Of a stretch of DNA of 64,000 nucleotides, positions 49,201-59,644 are shown one piece after another (position 1 is the stretch's first letter; every line of letters begins with the position of its first letter). The notes beneath the pieces were generated by a model. That model saw only the letters and a list, made by a program, of their open reading frames with translations. It was not told the origin of the DNA and did not search any database. The translations under genes and the position numbers were made by a program. Origin of the DNA: Ceraceosorus guamensis (Eukaryota; Basidiomycota; Exobasidiomycetes; Ceraceosorales; Ceraceosoraceae); assembly GCF_003144195.1 (NCBI RefSeq), contig NW_020290052.1, positions 55,910-119,909 on the forward strand, given 5' to 3'.

Positions 49201-49506
49201 ACCGAATCCGCTCTTGCTACCAGGCGACAGCTCCTCATTTGGAGACCGCGAGACGTCTGGCGCGAATTCAACAGTGCGGCTTCTGTCCGCGGAGACGCCT
49301 TGCAACAGGTCAAACCCATCGCTTCGATCACGCTAGACGGACCAGACTCTCGCGCTTCGCGGTTATCGCTGAATCGATTCAAGAGCACGGCTGCTATTTT
49401 CAGCGAGCCGGAATCAGCTGCGCTTGGAACGACAGAAGCCGGTCAGCAGACTCAAGTCTCATACTGGGATCTTTCTGGAATCGACGCTGAGGACATCAGC
49501 ATGTAA
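46294..49506 (+). CDS. APC4: Anaphase-promoting complex subunit 4
   Basis: One uninterrupted frame of 1070 codons. The opening resembles Apc4: CKDAIAPTMDVVLML (family: CPTMDLIA), then RCGDEAQQVWSVDL and an N-terminal WD-type region with IPGMTWSPDGRRFAVLHR. Around residues 455-700 lies the Apc4 long helical domain: HFIRTTYSTMRTHAATWQSH, LERDMMLLLTTGRVTDALDH, EEFFNWWNVERDRQDRLRR. The C-terminal third again looks like beta-propeller sequence (VLDFDWYGQLLIALVSTES, ending in an acidic DLSGIDAEDISM). Apc4 is a scaffold of the APC/C ubiquitin ligase that joins the platform to the TPR lobe. The protein is longer than human APC4 (about 808 aa), through Ser/Ala-rich insertions. Assignment is by motif order; primary similarity is modest. 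Confidence 0.78.
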   Translation: MDGAGQVASAADRGESFASRLSTFIVGTPVPAPATGSGVKAPQWRHHLCKDAIAPTMDVVLMLSSASASDAPAAPLNPQAAARARMLAMQAARRGLPPPATPGGHSLLREGQMKASLWRCGDEAQQVWSVDLTLAKIWKAGTKGEVKHEIPGMTWSPDGRRFAVLHRLVLVDAGDEGKASTQHPRRFITVHRVSDGYREVLYELPPTSLAVQQPTMGGCVWTSSTLKHKAPSAGFPSLPKLTAPVDPALSSTGPAVRLMPHQLAAANARAAANASGLASEQPISDVRGIGPALHALPYIHLEESKDRLVRNTEEGTSTAMYTAARDKAAQRRKCFSDEEDVDVSMLVTWTNDRLDFLLEGSAYLGALELASPTSSTMHGTEPQQILSAALSANLQHLHLVVRKPVQLEAEEQIVLTQYQLPLQIQTSGSAPLVRNLSPLLGPACVLAKLSADLHALSTQVLAHLHFIRTTYSTMRTHAATWQSHCRTVSEQFYSRPDAPTRAGLERDMMLLLTTGRVTDALDHLLAGNEGLTQGVLDKMKDEMLRAADKLAEDFGKDVSQAAERMLVTYEEVKGCVTWSVNHLVLRTSYSLIADRSLCDRRKPRRTTRFGALLSDSAAITTEIDANIVLLQMALKRCLKAQREAECEGLAWEEFFNWWNVERDRQDRLRRAEGGEAAKPHHDALTVAELIRRGFVSPTLDHTLYGVPLPTQPQDFSDRREAAPDTASLAASHSPDSAVELLAATRARIGSEETYQARPGDLRSRLRRLRERLNTFAEASTTGGNAAHRSDAPMLFAGPSTHVPPLLQDSSTSASLTTLFETVLKSSSKLFSEALERTMSYSQPRSSSSFAGESLFSSSSMVSARDHHSTHASSQASCGALLVRETLLEGTAMMGTDAPEFLLVASSRPGGADGAFSELHVTASTISQSSTPTDGPRSYPQTAFISCALGASSIVLDFDWYGQLLIALVSTESALATRRQLLIWRPRDVWREFNSAASVRGDALQQVKPIASITLDGPDSRASRLSLNRFKSTAAIFSEPESAALGTTEAGQQTQVSYWDLSGIDAEDISM

Positions 49507-49666
49507 TTGTACTATTCGATGATCATCAGGCACAAAAAGTCATGTGACACTGGGCGACCGCAATCGACACGCATCATGCAATTCAGAATTTGCGCGTCCA
49601 ATGACTAGATCTTACATCGAGGATGATGGAGCAGAACGATGTGATGGAACTCAGTGTGCACGCGCT

Positions 49667-50679
49667 TCAGGCCTTGAGGTCCTTGAGAGTCACGCTGCGT
49701 TGAGAGGCAGCTTTAGCACCGCCTCCGAAGAGGCTTCCGAGACTTGGCAAAGCAACTCTGAAGGGTGCAGTGCCGGGAACAAGTCTGAGGTTTGCGAAAT
49801 CGGGCGAGCGGTAGAGGTACTGAAGTGCAAGGGGCAGGTCTGCAACACCGTTGGACAAGGGGCGGGGAGCAAATTGCAGCGTGGAAAGAACACCGTAGGC
49901 TCTGCCTTGACTGTCGACGAATCCTGAGCCAGAGTCGCCGGGAATTCCGGGGGTGAAAGTGTACTGGGAGGAAGGGCGTGAAGGGTCAGATGCGCGGGAC
50001 CGAAGCGGCGGGATTTTTGGTCCAAGCTCACCGTGTTGTGGTCCCATCCGCCGTTTTGAGTGGCGACGTTGAGACCGTATTTGGGAGAAAGGAAGGTGAG
50101 ACCTTGTCTGAGGACCGAGTTACCATAGGAGTAGATTGGTTCGTTGTTTCCCAGAGGGGACGTTCTCTGTCTGACGCCCGTGGGTCCGCCAAAAGTGGGA
50201 ATGGTGGGGTTCACCCTACCCTTATCGGCAGGGTCGATCCTGACGAGAGCAAAGTCGTTGAAGTTGCAAGCGTTTTGATCCGTCTCTCCATTGCGGCTCA
50301 TTCTGACCCAACTGTTGTAGGCCAGTACGCCGGGACGCGTCGCGCCAGTGATGTTCACTGGCGTTCCTTCCGGTAGCGATGCGCCTGGAGTGCATCCATT
50401 GGTTTCGGTGGCCTGGCCAGTGGAGGAACAGTGAGCAGCTTGACCGATGTAGAGGTTGGGGCCATCAGTAAAGATGAAGTTGGAAGTGCAAGATCCTCCT
50501 GCGGTGTTGGTGTTCACGCCTGGAAAGATTGTTGCGGTGTCACGAGGAGCGAATCCATTTTGGCGCTCTACTAGCGTCGCTGCTTGCAACTCGCTGTCGA
50601 TGGGCACACCCAGCGTGGCAGAGATCAGTGCCAGGCTGATGAACAAGGTCAGTGCAGACAAGCGCAAGAGGGAAGACAT
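49667..50679 (-). CDS. Secreted trypsin-like serine protease (S1)
   Basis: Two exons on the minus strand, 50679-50032 and 49963-49667, separated by a 68-nt intron; 314 aa. The ATG at 50679 gives a clean signal peptide (MSSLLRLSALTLFISLALIS, ending near ATLG). The triad is visible: His83 in IGQAAHCSS, Asp142 in NFNDFALVRID and Ser227 in PGIPGDSGSGF. The intron sits between Asp and Ser, and the unspliced frame lacks the serine. Cys64 and Cys84 can form the disulfide beside the His. The C-terminal end is Ser/Gly/Ala-rich. Trypsin-fold enzymes of this kind are secreted by many filamentous fungi for nutrition or host interaction; the substrate here is unknown. It is convergent with APC4 (160 nt between stops). 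An upstream in-frame ATG at 50790 would bury the signal peptide, so it is rejected. Confidence 0.85.
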
Positions 50680-51539
50680 TTTTCTGTTTCCGATTCTGCG
50701 TGGGGGAGAGAGAAGAGGGACAGCAATGGGCGGTGTGGTGGAAAGAGGCGGAAGGGAGGGGATGGGGGTACACTTCAAGGGAACTTCCATGTCCAGAACC
50801 TCCGTTTAAGAAGGTCTGAAGATGCTCGGGGAGCGCTCTCAAGCTGGTGCGGGGAGGAGAGATGCTACCCGCATGACCCGGCAGGTGCAACGCCTCCGAG
50901 AGGCAGTTGAGCGACACACTCAAACTCCAATCAGAATCTCATCACCCACACTGAGTAGCATATTTGAAATTGAGGTGCATCGGCGAAAGGAGCAGAGCGC
51001 TCCGGCTGTTCACTGAGGTGATCTATGCTGGTCAACTGACGATTGGTAAACGAAACGAGGCAATGCCAAGTCTGTGATAGGCAAGTCTGGAGCAGTGGCG
51101 CCTGATGCGAAAGGTGGGAAGCGTCGGGCCATCGAACCCTGTTCGAGCGGTTGTTGAATTGCCCACTAGCGCTTCTTTCGTATGAGACTTCATTTGTGAC
51201 CGATATGAGGGGTCATCCACTCGGACCCATGCAGGGCCACCTGATCCTGCTCGGACAGCTGCGACCACGCCCCTGGTCGAGCTCTTAGGGCGCTAGCCAG
51301 AACATCCAAATTTACCAACAAACAGAACGATCTCTACAGCGCTGAGAGCCTCGAGCTTCTTGCACAGATCAAAGCAAAATACCAGCTTCTTTAGCTTGCG
51401 AATGCGAACCAGGTAGGGAGAGAGTCGCGAGTCCGGATGGGCAAGTGACGAGAAGAAGTTGTGCGTGGTCGCTCAACGGCTGGCGCTAGCCAGCCCGCGC
51501 TCGGTCGCCGTCTGCGTGCATAATCATCAGGAATAGCTG

Positions 51540-51540
<1 letters not shown>

Positions 51541-51573
<33 letters not shown>
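51541..51573. repeat. (TGC)11 trinucleotide repeat
   Basis: Eleven perfect TGC units in non-coding DNA; the same sequence class (CTG/CAG) as the 27.3-kb tract. Confidence 0.9.
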
Positions 51574-51576
<3 letters not shown>

Positions 51577-51775
51577 TGTCAGGCTGCTTTCATGACAAAA
51601 AAAAAGCGCCCTGAGACACGCTCGGCCAAACAAACGAAGGGAGCGAGCGGTGCAGCATGCACACGTACATACGCGCGCGTGTGCGGCCGGCCCATGCGCA
51701 AACTCCGCCTCACTTAAATGCTGCCTCGACCTTATAATCACGAATTCCTTTTGGCTCTTTCAGCGGCCCATGCGG

Positions 51776-51803
51776 GACACGACACGACACGACACGACAC
51801 GAC
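51776..51803. repeat. GACAC pentanucleotide array
   Basis: Five perfect GACAC units plus GAC, in non-coding DNA. Confidence 0.9.
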
Positions 51804-51878
51804 TGCGTCCAGTCTAAAAGCCCGCTCGCTACCTCCTCTAGCCTGGTCTTGGCAAGTCTGTTGTCTCATGCGCCTGCT

Positions 51879-51907
51879 TGGTACCTACGTGCGTGCTGTA
51901 GGTACCA
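51879..51907. repeat. Perfect 10-bp inverted repeat, 9-nt loop
   Basis: TGGTACCTAC and GTAGGTACCA are exact reverse complements separated by nine bases. It could be a hairpin or a dimeric binding site; no nearby gene explains it. Confidence 0.85.
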
Positions 51908-54357
51908 TACTTCCTGCATTCACGACTCACGACTCCCGACTGTCAGAGGGACGGACGAGCAAAATTCGTGGCTATACTCGCCAGCAGCGTCGTTCAATCC
52001 ATGAGTTATTGACAACGAGCCGAGCAGGGTACTTGAAGCGGTGAATGGTCGTCTGACTTTCCGCTACGTTTAGCAAACTCGGGGCCCTCCCGCACAGGCA
52101 CCAGGGACTTACGGCGGTCCCTAAATCTCGTGCTGGATGATTTTTTTGGCTCGTCCGCTTGGGACGGAGCATGAATTTGCTGTTTGTTAACCTCCAAACA
52201 GACCGGGATAATTTTGTTGCACCACGTCAGCGGAAGGCATTTCCCGTGTCTGTTGTCTTGGGGATGCTAGTGCCGCACTGCAAGAGGGCTTTGTCCCCCG
52301 GGAACCCCGCAATCTTGGCATTGGCATTAATCTAGGCAAGCGAACAGAGTCGCATGCTAGCTGATCCACAGGTGCAAGATTCAAGTCCGCCGCAAGAGCT
52401 CCCGTTCTCGTAGAGCATCCTGACGGCGCTCGAATCGGCTGCGTGCCCCGCTTTTAGGTCCGCACACGGCTTGTTTACCATGACTCATGACTGTAGCAGT
52501 GGCCACAATGTCAAGCTTGTCGGACGTCCCGAGCCGCAGCAGAAGCCGAACACGGCTCACCAACAGTCTCAATGTGAGCCCTGTTTGGCTGTCTTTTTTC
52601 TTTTGTGAAGAAAAGCTCACGCCCGAACATTCTCGAGCGGCATCAGACATCGGTGCGAACCCCTCAAGTTGCGTGGAATAGGAGACGATGGCTCTCGCGC
52701 GCACGAGATGTACGTGCGTCGAACGCAGGGTCGTGTGGAGAGATCCTCGCGTTGCTGAGGGCGTTCTGGGGATCATAGCACAGTCAGAGTTCGCTGTTGA
52801 AGTGCTGGTCATGAGCACCTCGTGCAGTACACTCACGACTGATGTGAATAGGAAACGATGCCCATGCCACGCGCACCTCTTGAATCAAGCGGCCTAATTG
52901 AGAGCCGATCCAAAAACGGTCAGAGAGAAAAAAGCAGTGAGCTGCTGGAGCGCGAATCCTCCGTCGCGCTAAGGGGCTAGGAAGTCGAGAAGAGCTTGTC
53001 GTCGTACTTTTATAGACCTCATGCGACCCTTTCAGCACATCTGAGGCACATCAGCATTGCTCGGATTACGCTCGCAGCCGAGAAGGGCGCACGCGGAAAG
53101 AAGAAAGACGTACAGCGCAGGACGAGGGCGAGTGCAAGACTCATATGACGTTCGCAGATCTGGCCTACAAGTCAGCCTTGAGTGATCATTGCATTCCAAC
53201 TCAAAGGCTGTAATGAATTATATTTGCCTACTCTGACCGGCTAAGGAGAGATCGAAGGCGATGTGTCTTTGTTGAGCCCGCTGCAAGTCTCGAATACTTG
53301 CCGCAGGACGAATGTACGCTTCGTGGCGATTGGGTCCTTCACCATGTACCCACCAAGCCTGGGTTGAAATAGTTGGTTATGCTTGTCGAGCATGGGATAA
53401 GCCGCTCCAGAGACCAAAGCATTCAATCCTTGGGCAACTGAATCTGCTGTAGAACTGTCCTTGGACACTTTCATCCATCGAGCCGCGTGGCTGAAGGCCG
53501 AAGCCGAGCATCAGCTCACCAAGCTTGCGCTTCAGGGTAGCCTGTGGTCTTGAGGGAGGAGTGTTGCTCAGCAGTCACAATCAGACCAAGACAATCGTCT
53601 GGTCAGTCAGCGTGTAGTCAAGATCAATGACTGATGATGAATCAATAATAACGCAACTAATTACTCAGAAATTCAAAACCCCGAAAAGTGCCTCTCAGCA
53701 GCTAGTCAAGTCAGCTAGAGTCTTGAGTATACTCATCACACTCATCAGACTCAAACTCGTGACTCGTGACTTGATTCTTGACTTTCGAACCGGAGGCCCT
53801 TTGGCTTCACGTGATGCAATTCATCTTGGACGTTGTCGTGCGAGAGATGTCTGGCATCTTCGCAGTCGCCCAGAGGCACGCGACAGGAGCATCACATGCA
53901 TGTCAGCAGCAGCAAGCAGCCTGGCGCAGAAAGGGCGCGCGTGAGTTGCCGCGTGCGCGCGCGATTCGTGATTTTAGTTGCTGCTGCTGGTTGTCGTGGT
54001 TTCGCGTTCCGCGTTCTGTGAGCTTGTGTGTTCCATGACGATTCTTCATCAGTATTCAGATTCTTGAGAGGTGCTCAGGTCTCCAACCATCCAGCATTGC
54101 GGCCTGCTGCAGTCACTTGAAGGATTGCCGCACTTGCTCTGTTATCATCTCATCTCTTGCACGGTACTCTTCTTTCCCCAAAAACATCCACTCAACTTTG
54201 CTTTGCCCGGCACCGCATTGGGACCGGAAGATTTCTTCCGCTCGCGTTAGGCGCTCTGTAAGCGGAAGACACCGCAGCGTTCAAGCATAGCTCGCCGTCA
54301 GTCCCAAGGACAGATCTTGTCGCCCTGCCTAGCCAGAAATCTTTCCACCCGTCCAAG

Positions 54358-57300
54358 ATGGCGCCGCGAAGAGCGGCAGCCGCAGCAGCTACGCAATCCA
54401 TGGCTCAGGCCAACCAGGTTGCTCAAGCAGGGCCAAGTGGAGGTTCAGAGCCCAGGAAGTCCAGCAAGGCTGGGACAGGAGTAGGCCTCGGTGTCGCTAC
54501 TGCTGCGCCGCTGCGTCAGGACTTACCAATCAGTCCTATTGTCGCGAAGCTTAGGCGCAACTGGCAGTTTGCTGCCGTTTGCCAGTTCCTGTTTACGTTT
54601 GACGAGGCTTTTGGCATGAGCGGCTTCGAGACTGAGGTGAGCCTTACTGTCTCTTTTGTATGGAATACGTTACCAATGGGGCTCCTGTCCAGTGCACCAG
54701 TCTCAGTTGCTCACCCTTCCTCTCTCAATCATAGGCGTTGGAGCGCGACTTGGACGGAGAAGATCTTGGCATGCTGCCTGACCTAGTGCGCCGCATGCTG
54801 TACACCCTGACGTTGGACAAGAATATCGAGTAAGTGAAAGCCATTCGCTCACGTGTACCTCGACAGGCGCTGATCCCGCCCCATTCTTGCACCTGCTCGC
54901 TAGCACGAAAAATTGGGAGCATTACCTCCGCATGCAATACCTCGCGCGGTCGCCTGGCAATAACCCACTGGGCAGCATGGAGCTATCGAGGCCCTGGGCT
55001 GCGATGGGACTCACACAAAAGGTCAAAGCGCTTTGGTCGCTGTGCGAGTGGCAATTGGTGGATTCAGAAAGGTTTCGCAAGCTGGTCAAGAGCGAAGAGG
55101 AGCCAGAAGTTTGGGTACGTGACTTGGACGGGCTGCAGGGTTCCATCACCCACTGGCTGCCGACTGACATGCACACCTTACATAGCGTATCGAACCTGTG
55201 GGCTGGGACAGCCAGGACAACACTTACTGGCTCTTTGATGGTGAGTGTATGCGTCAGAGCTTGTGGCAAGTCGCGCCGAGTCAAGCTAAAGCGCTTCGCT
55301 CGCAGACAACCGGCTTTGGGTTCAACATACCGAGCCTCCACCCCCGCCAAAACCCAAAGCACTGCCTCCCGCCAAGAAGGGCTCGAAGCGAGCGCGCGCA
55401 GAAGCTCGGGCATCGCGCAAGTCTACCGCTGACAAAGCGACAGAAAGCCCGTCTCGACCCGCATCTACTGCGACTGGCGCGAAGAGAGGTAGGCTCAGTG
55501 ATGTAGCGCCTGCGACGCCGGCCAAAAGAGCTCGCGCCAGTGAATCGGCCACGCCGGCCAGGCCTGCTAGCGCACGCAGCTCCAGACGGCTCAGAGGTGC
55601 TCCGGGAGAGGTAGAAGGCGTATGGGAGGCAGTACCGAGCGACATTCTCAAACCAAGCCGAAGAGCAAGAAATGGACGTGGGTCAAAAGCATATGCCCAA
55701 GGGGGCTCGTCGTCCGAATCGGACCTTTCAGAGCCGCCCGACGAGGACTTGAATGGCAGCCCGTCTAGTCTCGTTGTTGTCCAGGAAGAAGCGGACACGG
55801 CTCATGCGACTGCGAACGAGGACGTTGAAATGGCAGATACCTCAACCACAGAGCGTCCGACTAATGATTCGCAGCTTGAAGCTCTTAATGGCCATGCCTC
55901 CGCGGTCAAGTTGGAGACGGGAGAGAAAGGCGACGTACTGGTGGGTCACGCCTCCGTCGACAACGTGCAAGACTCTGTCCCACAGACTCAGGGCAAAGTA
56001 GACGCCCACAGCGAAGTACTGGACGAAAAGTTAAACGGTGCTTCCTCAAAGTTGCAAGACTCAAACGTTGCATTTTCTGCTCATGCGGAAGAGGAAGATG
56101 GCTGGATCGAGTTCGAGACTGTGAGTATCCCTGACGCGCAACAGCAATAGTGAAGTCGCTGAGGACCTTGCTCCGCCTTGCTTCAAGGTCGCTGTCACTC
56201 GTCTGGAATGGGAAGATATCGCAGTGCGCTTCGCCAAATCAAAGCACCCTGATGAGAAGGCCTTTCACTCTTACCTGCAAGAATCCGTCATACCGCGGGT
56301 CATGGCAGACTTTGACGCTGTGGAGAAACAGCGAGCTGTAGAGGCTGCTCTGGCTAGCAGGAAGCGAAGCAGTCGTATCGCGATGAAGGAATCAGAACGC
56401 GAAGAGCGCGAAAGGGACCGAGCTGCGAGACTGGAGATGGAGGAGCGGATGGCTAGATTACGAGCTGAGGACAAAGAGAGGAGGGACCGCGAACGGGAGG
56501 CAAATGAGGTGCTCAAGGCCAGAGAAGAACGAGCCAAGGAGCGCGAAGAGCGCATCAATGCAAGGGAAAGAGAAGCCGAAGAAAGGGCGATCAAAGAGAT
56601 CGAGGCTCGAGAGGCAAGAGAGCGGATGCGAGAAGATCGGGCCCGCAAGAGAGAAGAGATCATTGCGAATGGAGGCATCCCACCCAAGCACGACGATCCG
56701 CGAGCGGTCGCTGCCTCAGCTGTTGAGCATGGCATTGAGCCAACGGAAGACGAGAACTGGGAGCTAGCTTGTGAGGTGTGTGGCAAAGCGGGTGTCAATC
56801 TGGACGACTCGTCCGAGATTGTCTGCTGCGAATCGTGCGGCGTCTGTGAGTTGCACTGTATTTGCGGGCGCAGGCGTGAGAGGAGACTGACGACCCCTCG
56901 TGCTAAACCTGCAGGGCAACATACGGACTGTTGGAATGCCTTCGATAGATCTGTGCGAAGGCCAGCGCGCGACTGGGATCAGATCGACTTCTATTGCTCA
57001 AAGTGCAAGCCTCCTCATCCTGACCAACCTTGGCCGGGACGGTCGAAGCCGAAGAAGCCAGAATCACCGCGACCCCGTATCAAGGTCAAGCAGCTCGGAC
57101 CGGATCCTTCGCAGTCCCCTGCCCCGTCGCCGCTGACACACCAGACACCTGCGCCTCATGGAGATGTCAGTCCACACGCTACGTCCCTGCCCCTGATTGA
57201 CGATCCTTCTCAGTCGCCCGCGCCTCCAACAGGAATCTTCGGAACGCTGAAGCATGTGTCGAATGGGGTGCATCCCGCCCACCTTGGCGTGCAGGCAGCA

Positions 57301-58275
57301 GCTAGCGCGCCTCCTGCAAAGGCAGACTTGCCATCTGTGCAGCAGCTTCACCGCCATGTCACCCCGCAACGAGTGGACGGCTCGCCAAGCATCCCGCAGA
57401 GTGCTGCTCTTGCGAGCGAGACGTCCATCCCCAAGGTAGCTCCCGTCACTAGCACAAGCTCTCAAGCTGGCCCGCGCACACAGACTTCCCCTAGCGCGGA
57501 CAAGGCGCAAGGTCCTGCTCGCAGTCCGGGCGCATACACGCCGCGAGGCACTGGTGGCTCCGGTAGTGCATCTGGCTCTTTTCCGATCAAGCGCGCTCCT
57601 CTACGCTCGCCTTTGTCTGGACCCCATGCTGCGTCCTCAAATGCTGTCCCTGGAATGAATCTTGGCCCTGCACGCGCAGGTAGCCCTACTCCCAGTGGAC
57701 CGCCACGCTCCCTTGGAAGCGTCGGTCCGAACATTGTCTCTTCCAGCAATGCGCTCTCCGATCCCCTTTTGCAGCGTCAAGGCACGGCCGTGCCCCAACC
57801 TGCCCCGTCAGCGGGACCTGGACCCACCTCTGGCTCCCTCGCCCGCGCGCCACCGCAAAGCACGCCGGCACAATCTAATGGGATCATACCACCGGCATCG
57901 CCACGATCAGGGAGCGTGTTTGGCCCCAGTCCTCCTCGACTTGCTTATGGATCCGCGGGGGCTGCAGCCGCTGCCGCGTCTTCGCAAGCAGCACTCGCGC
58001 GCTCGATACCAAGCTCCGCCCTCGCAAGCCCAGGTGCACCACTTCCTCCCGCAGCCATCGCTGCGATTCCTCCCTTCAAAGGCCAATTGCCTCGCCCAGG
58101 CGAGCGAAGAGCTGAAGCACCGATCAGTGATGCCGCCGCGGCTCCCGCAGTACCGCTAGCCTCCCAGAGTGCTGCGCAAGCTCCGTCATTGACGAGCCAC
58201 GTATCAGCTCCCTCACCTCAAGAAGCTCAAGAGCACCTTCAGCAAGCACCACCTCAACCCAAACCATCATCCTGA
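54358..58275 (+). CDS. DDT/WHIM and PHD-finger chromatin protein
   Basis: Six exons, 54358-54636, 54735-54829, 54904-55114, 55186-55240, 55306-56120 and 56188-58275, give 1180 aa. Residues about 65-225 resemble the DDT/WHIM module of ISWI partners (RSF1/CECR2-like): FAAVCQFLFTFDEAFGMSGF, then MLPDLVRRMLYTLTLDKNIE, QKVKALWSLCEWQLVDSERF and RIEPVGWDSQDNTYWLFDD. A basic and acidic linker follows, then a long Glu/Arg/Lys charged helix (about 533-647). A PHD-type zinc finger lies near 682-760: CEVCGKAG, CCESCGVCELHCICG, HTDCW and FYCSKC, with an insert before the last pair. The remaining 420 residues are Pro/Ser/Ala-rich and disordered. The family tethers SNF2-type remodelers to nucleosomes; partner and histone mark are unknown here. 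The acceptor at 56188 was chosen for frame and protein fit. The true 3' end is in doubt because of the open frame just downstream. Confidence 0.78.
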
Positions 58276-58277
58276 GC

Positions 58278-58666
58278 ATGCATGTAGACGAGCATCAAAC
58301 GCCAGCCGCTCCTGCACCTTCTCCCTTTGCTCAATCTTTGTCTAATTTAGACCGACGGTGCTTGCGATGCAAAATGCGGCTCGTCGATGATGAAAGCGTG
58401 TACATTGTAAATGCTGGTCGCTCGGAGACTGGTCCAGTGGGCCTGCCCTACAATCACATCGCATGGCACGCCTGCCTGTATGGCGGTGGCCCTTCAGCTG
58501 TGAAGCAGGCACCGAGGCTTGGCAGATGAGCATGCCGCACGAAGCCCTCATCGTAGCATAATTCGCAATTCCCCTGGTAAGTTCAGGTCCCGCCACCCTT
58601 CGTTTCCGTCAAGTCAAGCCTCGCAAAGGCAAGAAGAAGATGCCCAAGAAGATGCCCAGAAAGTAA
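58278..58666 (+). CDS. Small zinc-binding-like module with Lys-rich tail
   Basis: An ATG frame opens two bases after the stop of the PHD gene, in another frame, and runs to 58529 (83 codons). It contains DRRCLRCKMRLVDDESVYIV followed by YNHIAWHACLYGG, that is CxxC then HxxxHxxC, a plausible zinc site. Beyond it, removing 58486-58586 would join GGC G to a frame ending at 58666 as RFRQVKPRKGKKKMPKKMPR plus Lys, a strongly basic tail; the proposed donor GTGGCC is weak, the acceptor TTCAG is good. The module may be a separate small gene or a final exon of the PHD gene: CTGAGCATGCATGTAG at 58272-58287 looks like a branch point and acceptor. I do not recognise the family. Existence as protein is uncertain; the exact gene model is unknown. 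Confidence 0.35.
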
Positions 58667-59644
58667 AGTGGTCGTCATATGAACAGTGCATCCGCAGCAA
58701 ACCCTCGAACATGATGTTGCCTTGAGCAACCGGCGATCGCAGTCCGTAGATCGTTCCCACATCATCTCTGATGCCTTTTGGATCCCATGACCGAGATCCA
58801 AACGCCTAGAAATCTTTCACCGTCTTGACAAGGTCGAAGACGTGTAGCACAGCTCTCATTGACTGAAATCGCCTTGACGGCTTCCCATCAAGTTCCACGA
58901 CCCGATTTCTGAATTGAGCAGCTTCAGTCTCCGAAGCGTGACTTGGCTCCACAGCCACTTTCGTGAGTCGGTAGCGAAGCGAAATTCATGATTGTCGGGC
59001 TTGCGTGGAGTCGCGAGTCTGTCTCTTGACCGCACGGAGACAATCAGATCCATCGGCTCGAGGTGCAACATGAGCACAGCTGATGCGTCATTTTGATTCA
59101 TTCGTATCGAATCTTGATTCACACAGTCGATGTTGCTGTAGCTGCGATCTGGATTCTAATTCGCATCGGAACTTCTGCCGCTGCGAATCAGACTCGTGCA
59201 CAGATTCGAATCTTGCATTCAACATTCAGATTCAGATTCGGTCCGTCTGATTGTAACATTTTGATACGCTATCACGAATCTTGAACCCAACAGCAATTGT
59301 CCGAGGAGGGGTGCTCACGTGAACGCCACCTCCACACGCGGGGAAATCAGATGGGCGAGCTATATACGTTGTTTAGGGCTCACGCCTTCCACAACTCGAG
59401 ACTCCGAACGCGTTCGGGCAGAATTCGCGTGTACGGCGCGTGAGCAAGCAAGCAATCAAGTGGAGGAGGGCGCACATGGTCTTGCGTGATCACAGCTGCG
59501 ATTGACGAGAGGACGCAGCTCTTGACGCAATTAAGTCAAATAGCCGTGAGTGGGCAAGAAAAGCTGGCTTCTCAACCATTACAACTGAAGCTGCATTGTC
59601 ACCTACATCATCCATTGGTGTAAAAGACCTTCTCTCGACTCAAG
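58667..59644. other. Intergenic, promoter of the MDR gene
   Basis: No gene is seen. From 59090 to 59285 it is dense in ATTCGAATCTTGATTC-like words. An E-box CACGTG is at 59316-59321 and a TATATA at 59361-59366, both upstream of the ATG at 59645. Confidence 0.55.

Larger units (their letters stand above)
50680..54357. other. Gene-poor intergenic region, 3.7 kb
   Basis: No convincing gene. Contents: (TGC)11 at 51541-51573, a GACAC pentamer array at 51776-51803, a perfect 10-bp hairpin at 51879-51907, an E-box CACGTG at 53808-53813 and alternating CG runs near 53936-53972. Open frames on either strand (for example 52381-52836 minus) have no recognisable content. I looked for tRNA B-box-like words and found none with a matching T arm. 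Confidence 0.5.

Noticed and set aside
50679-50790. Upstream ATG for the protease
   Set aside because: It would place 37 residues before an otherwise perfect signal peptide.
51121-51150. Possible tRNA B box (GGTTCGA on the minus strand)
   Set aside because: The flanking bases do not pair to form a T arm and there is no A box at the right distance.
52376-52400. Possible tRNA B box (GATTCAAGTCC on the plus strand)
   Set aside because: No T-arm pairing and no A box or acceptor stem could be drawn.
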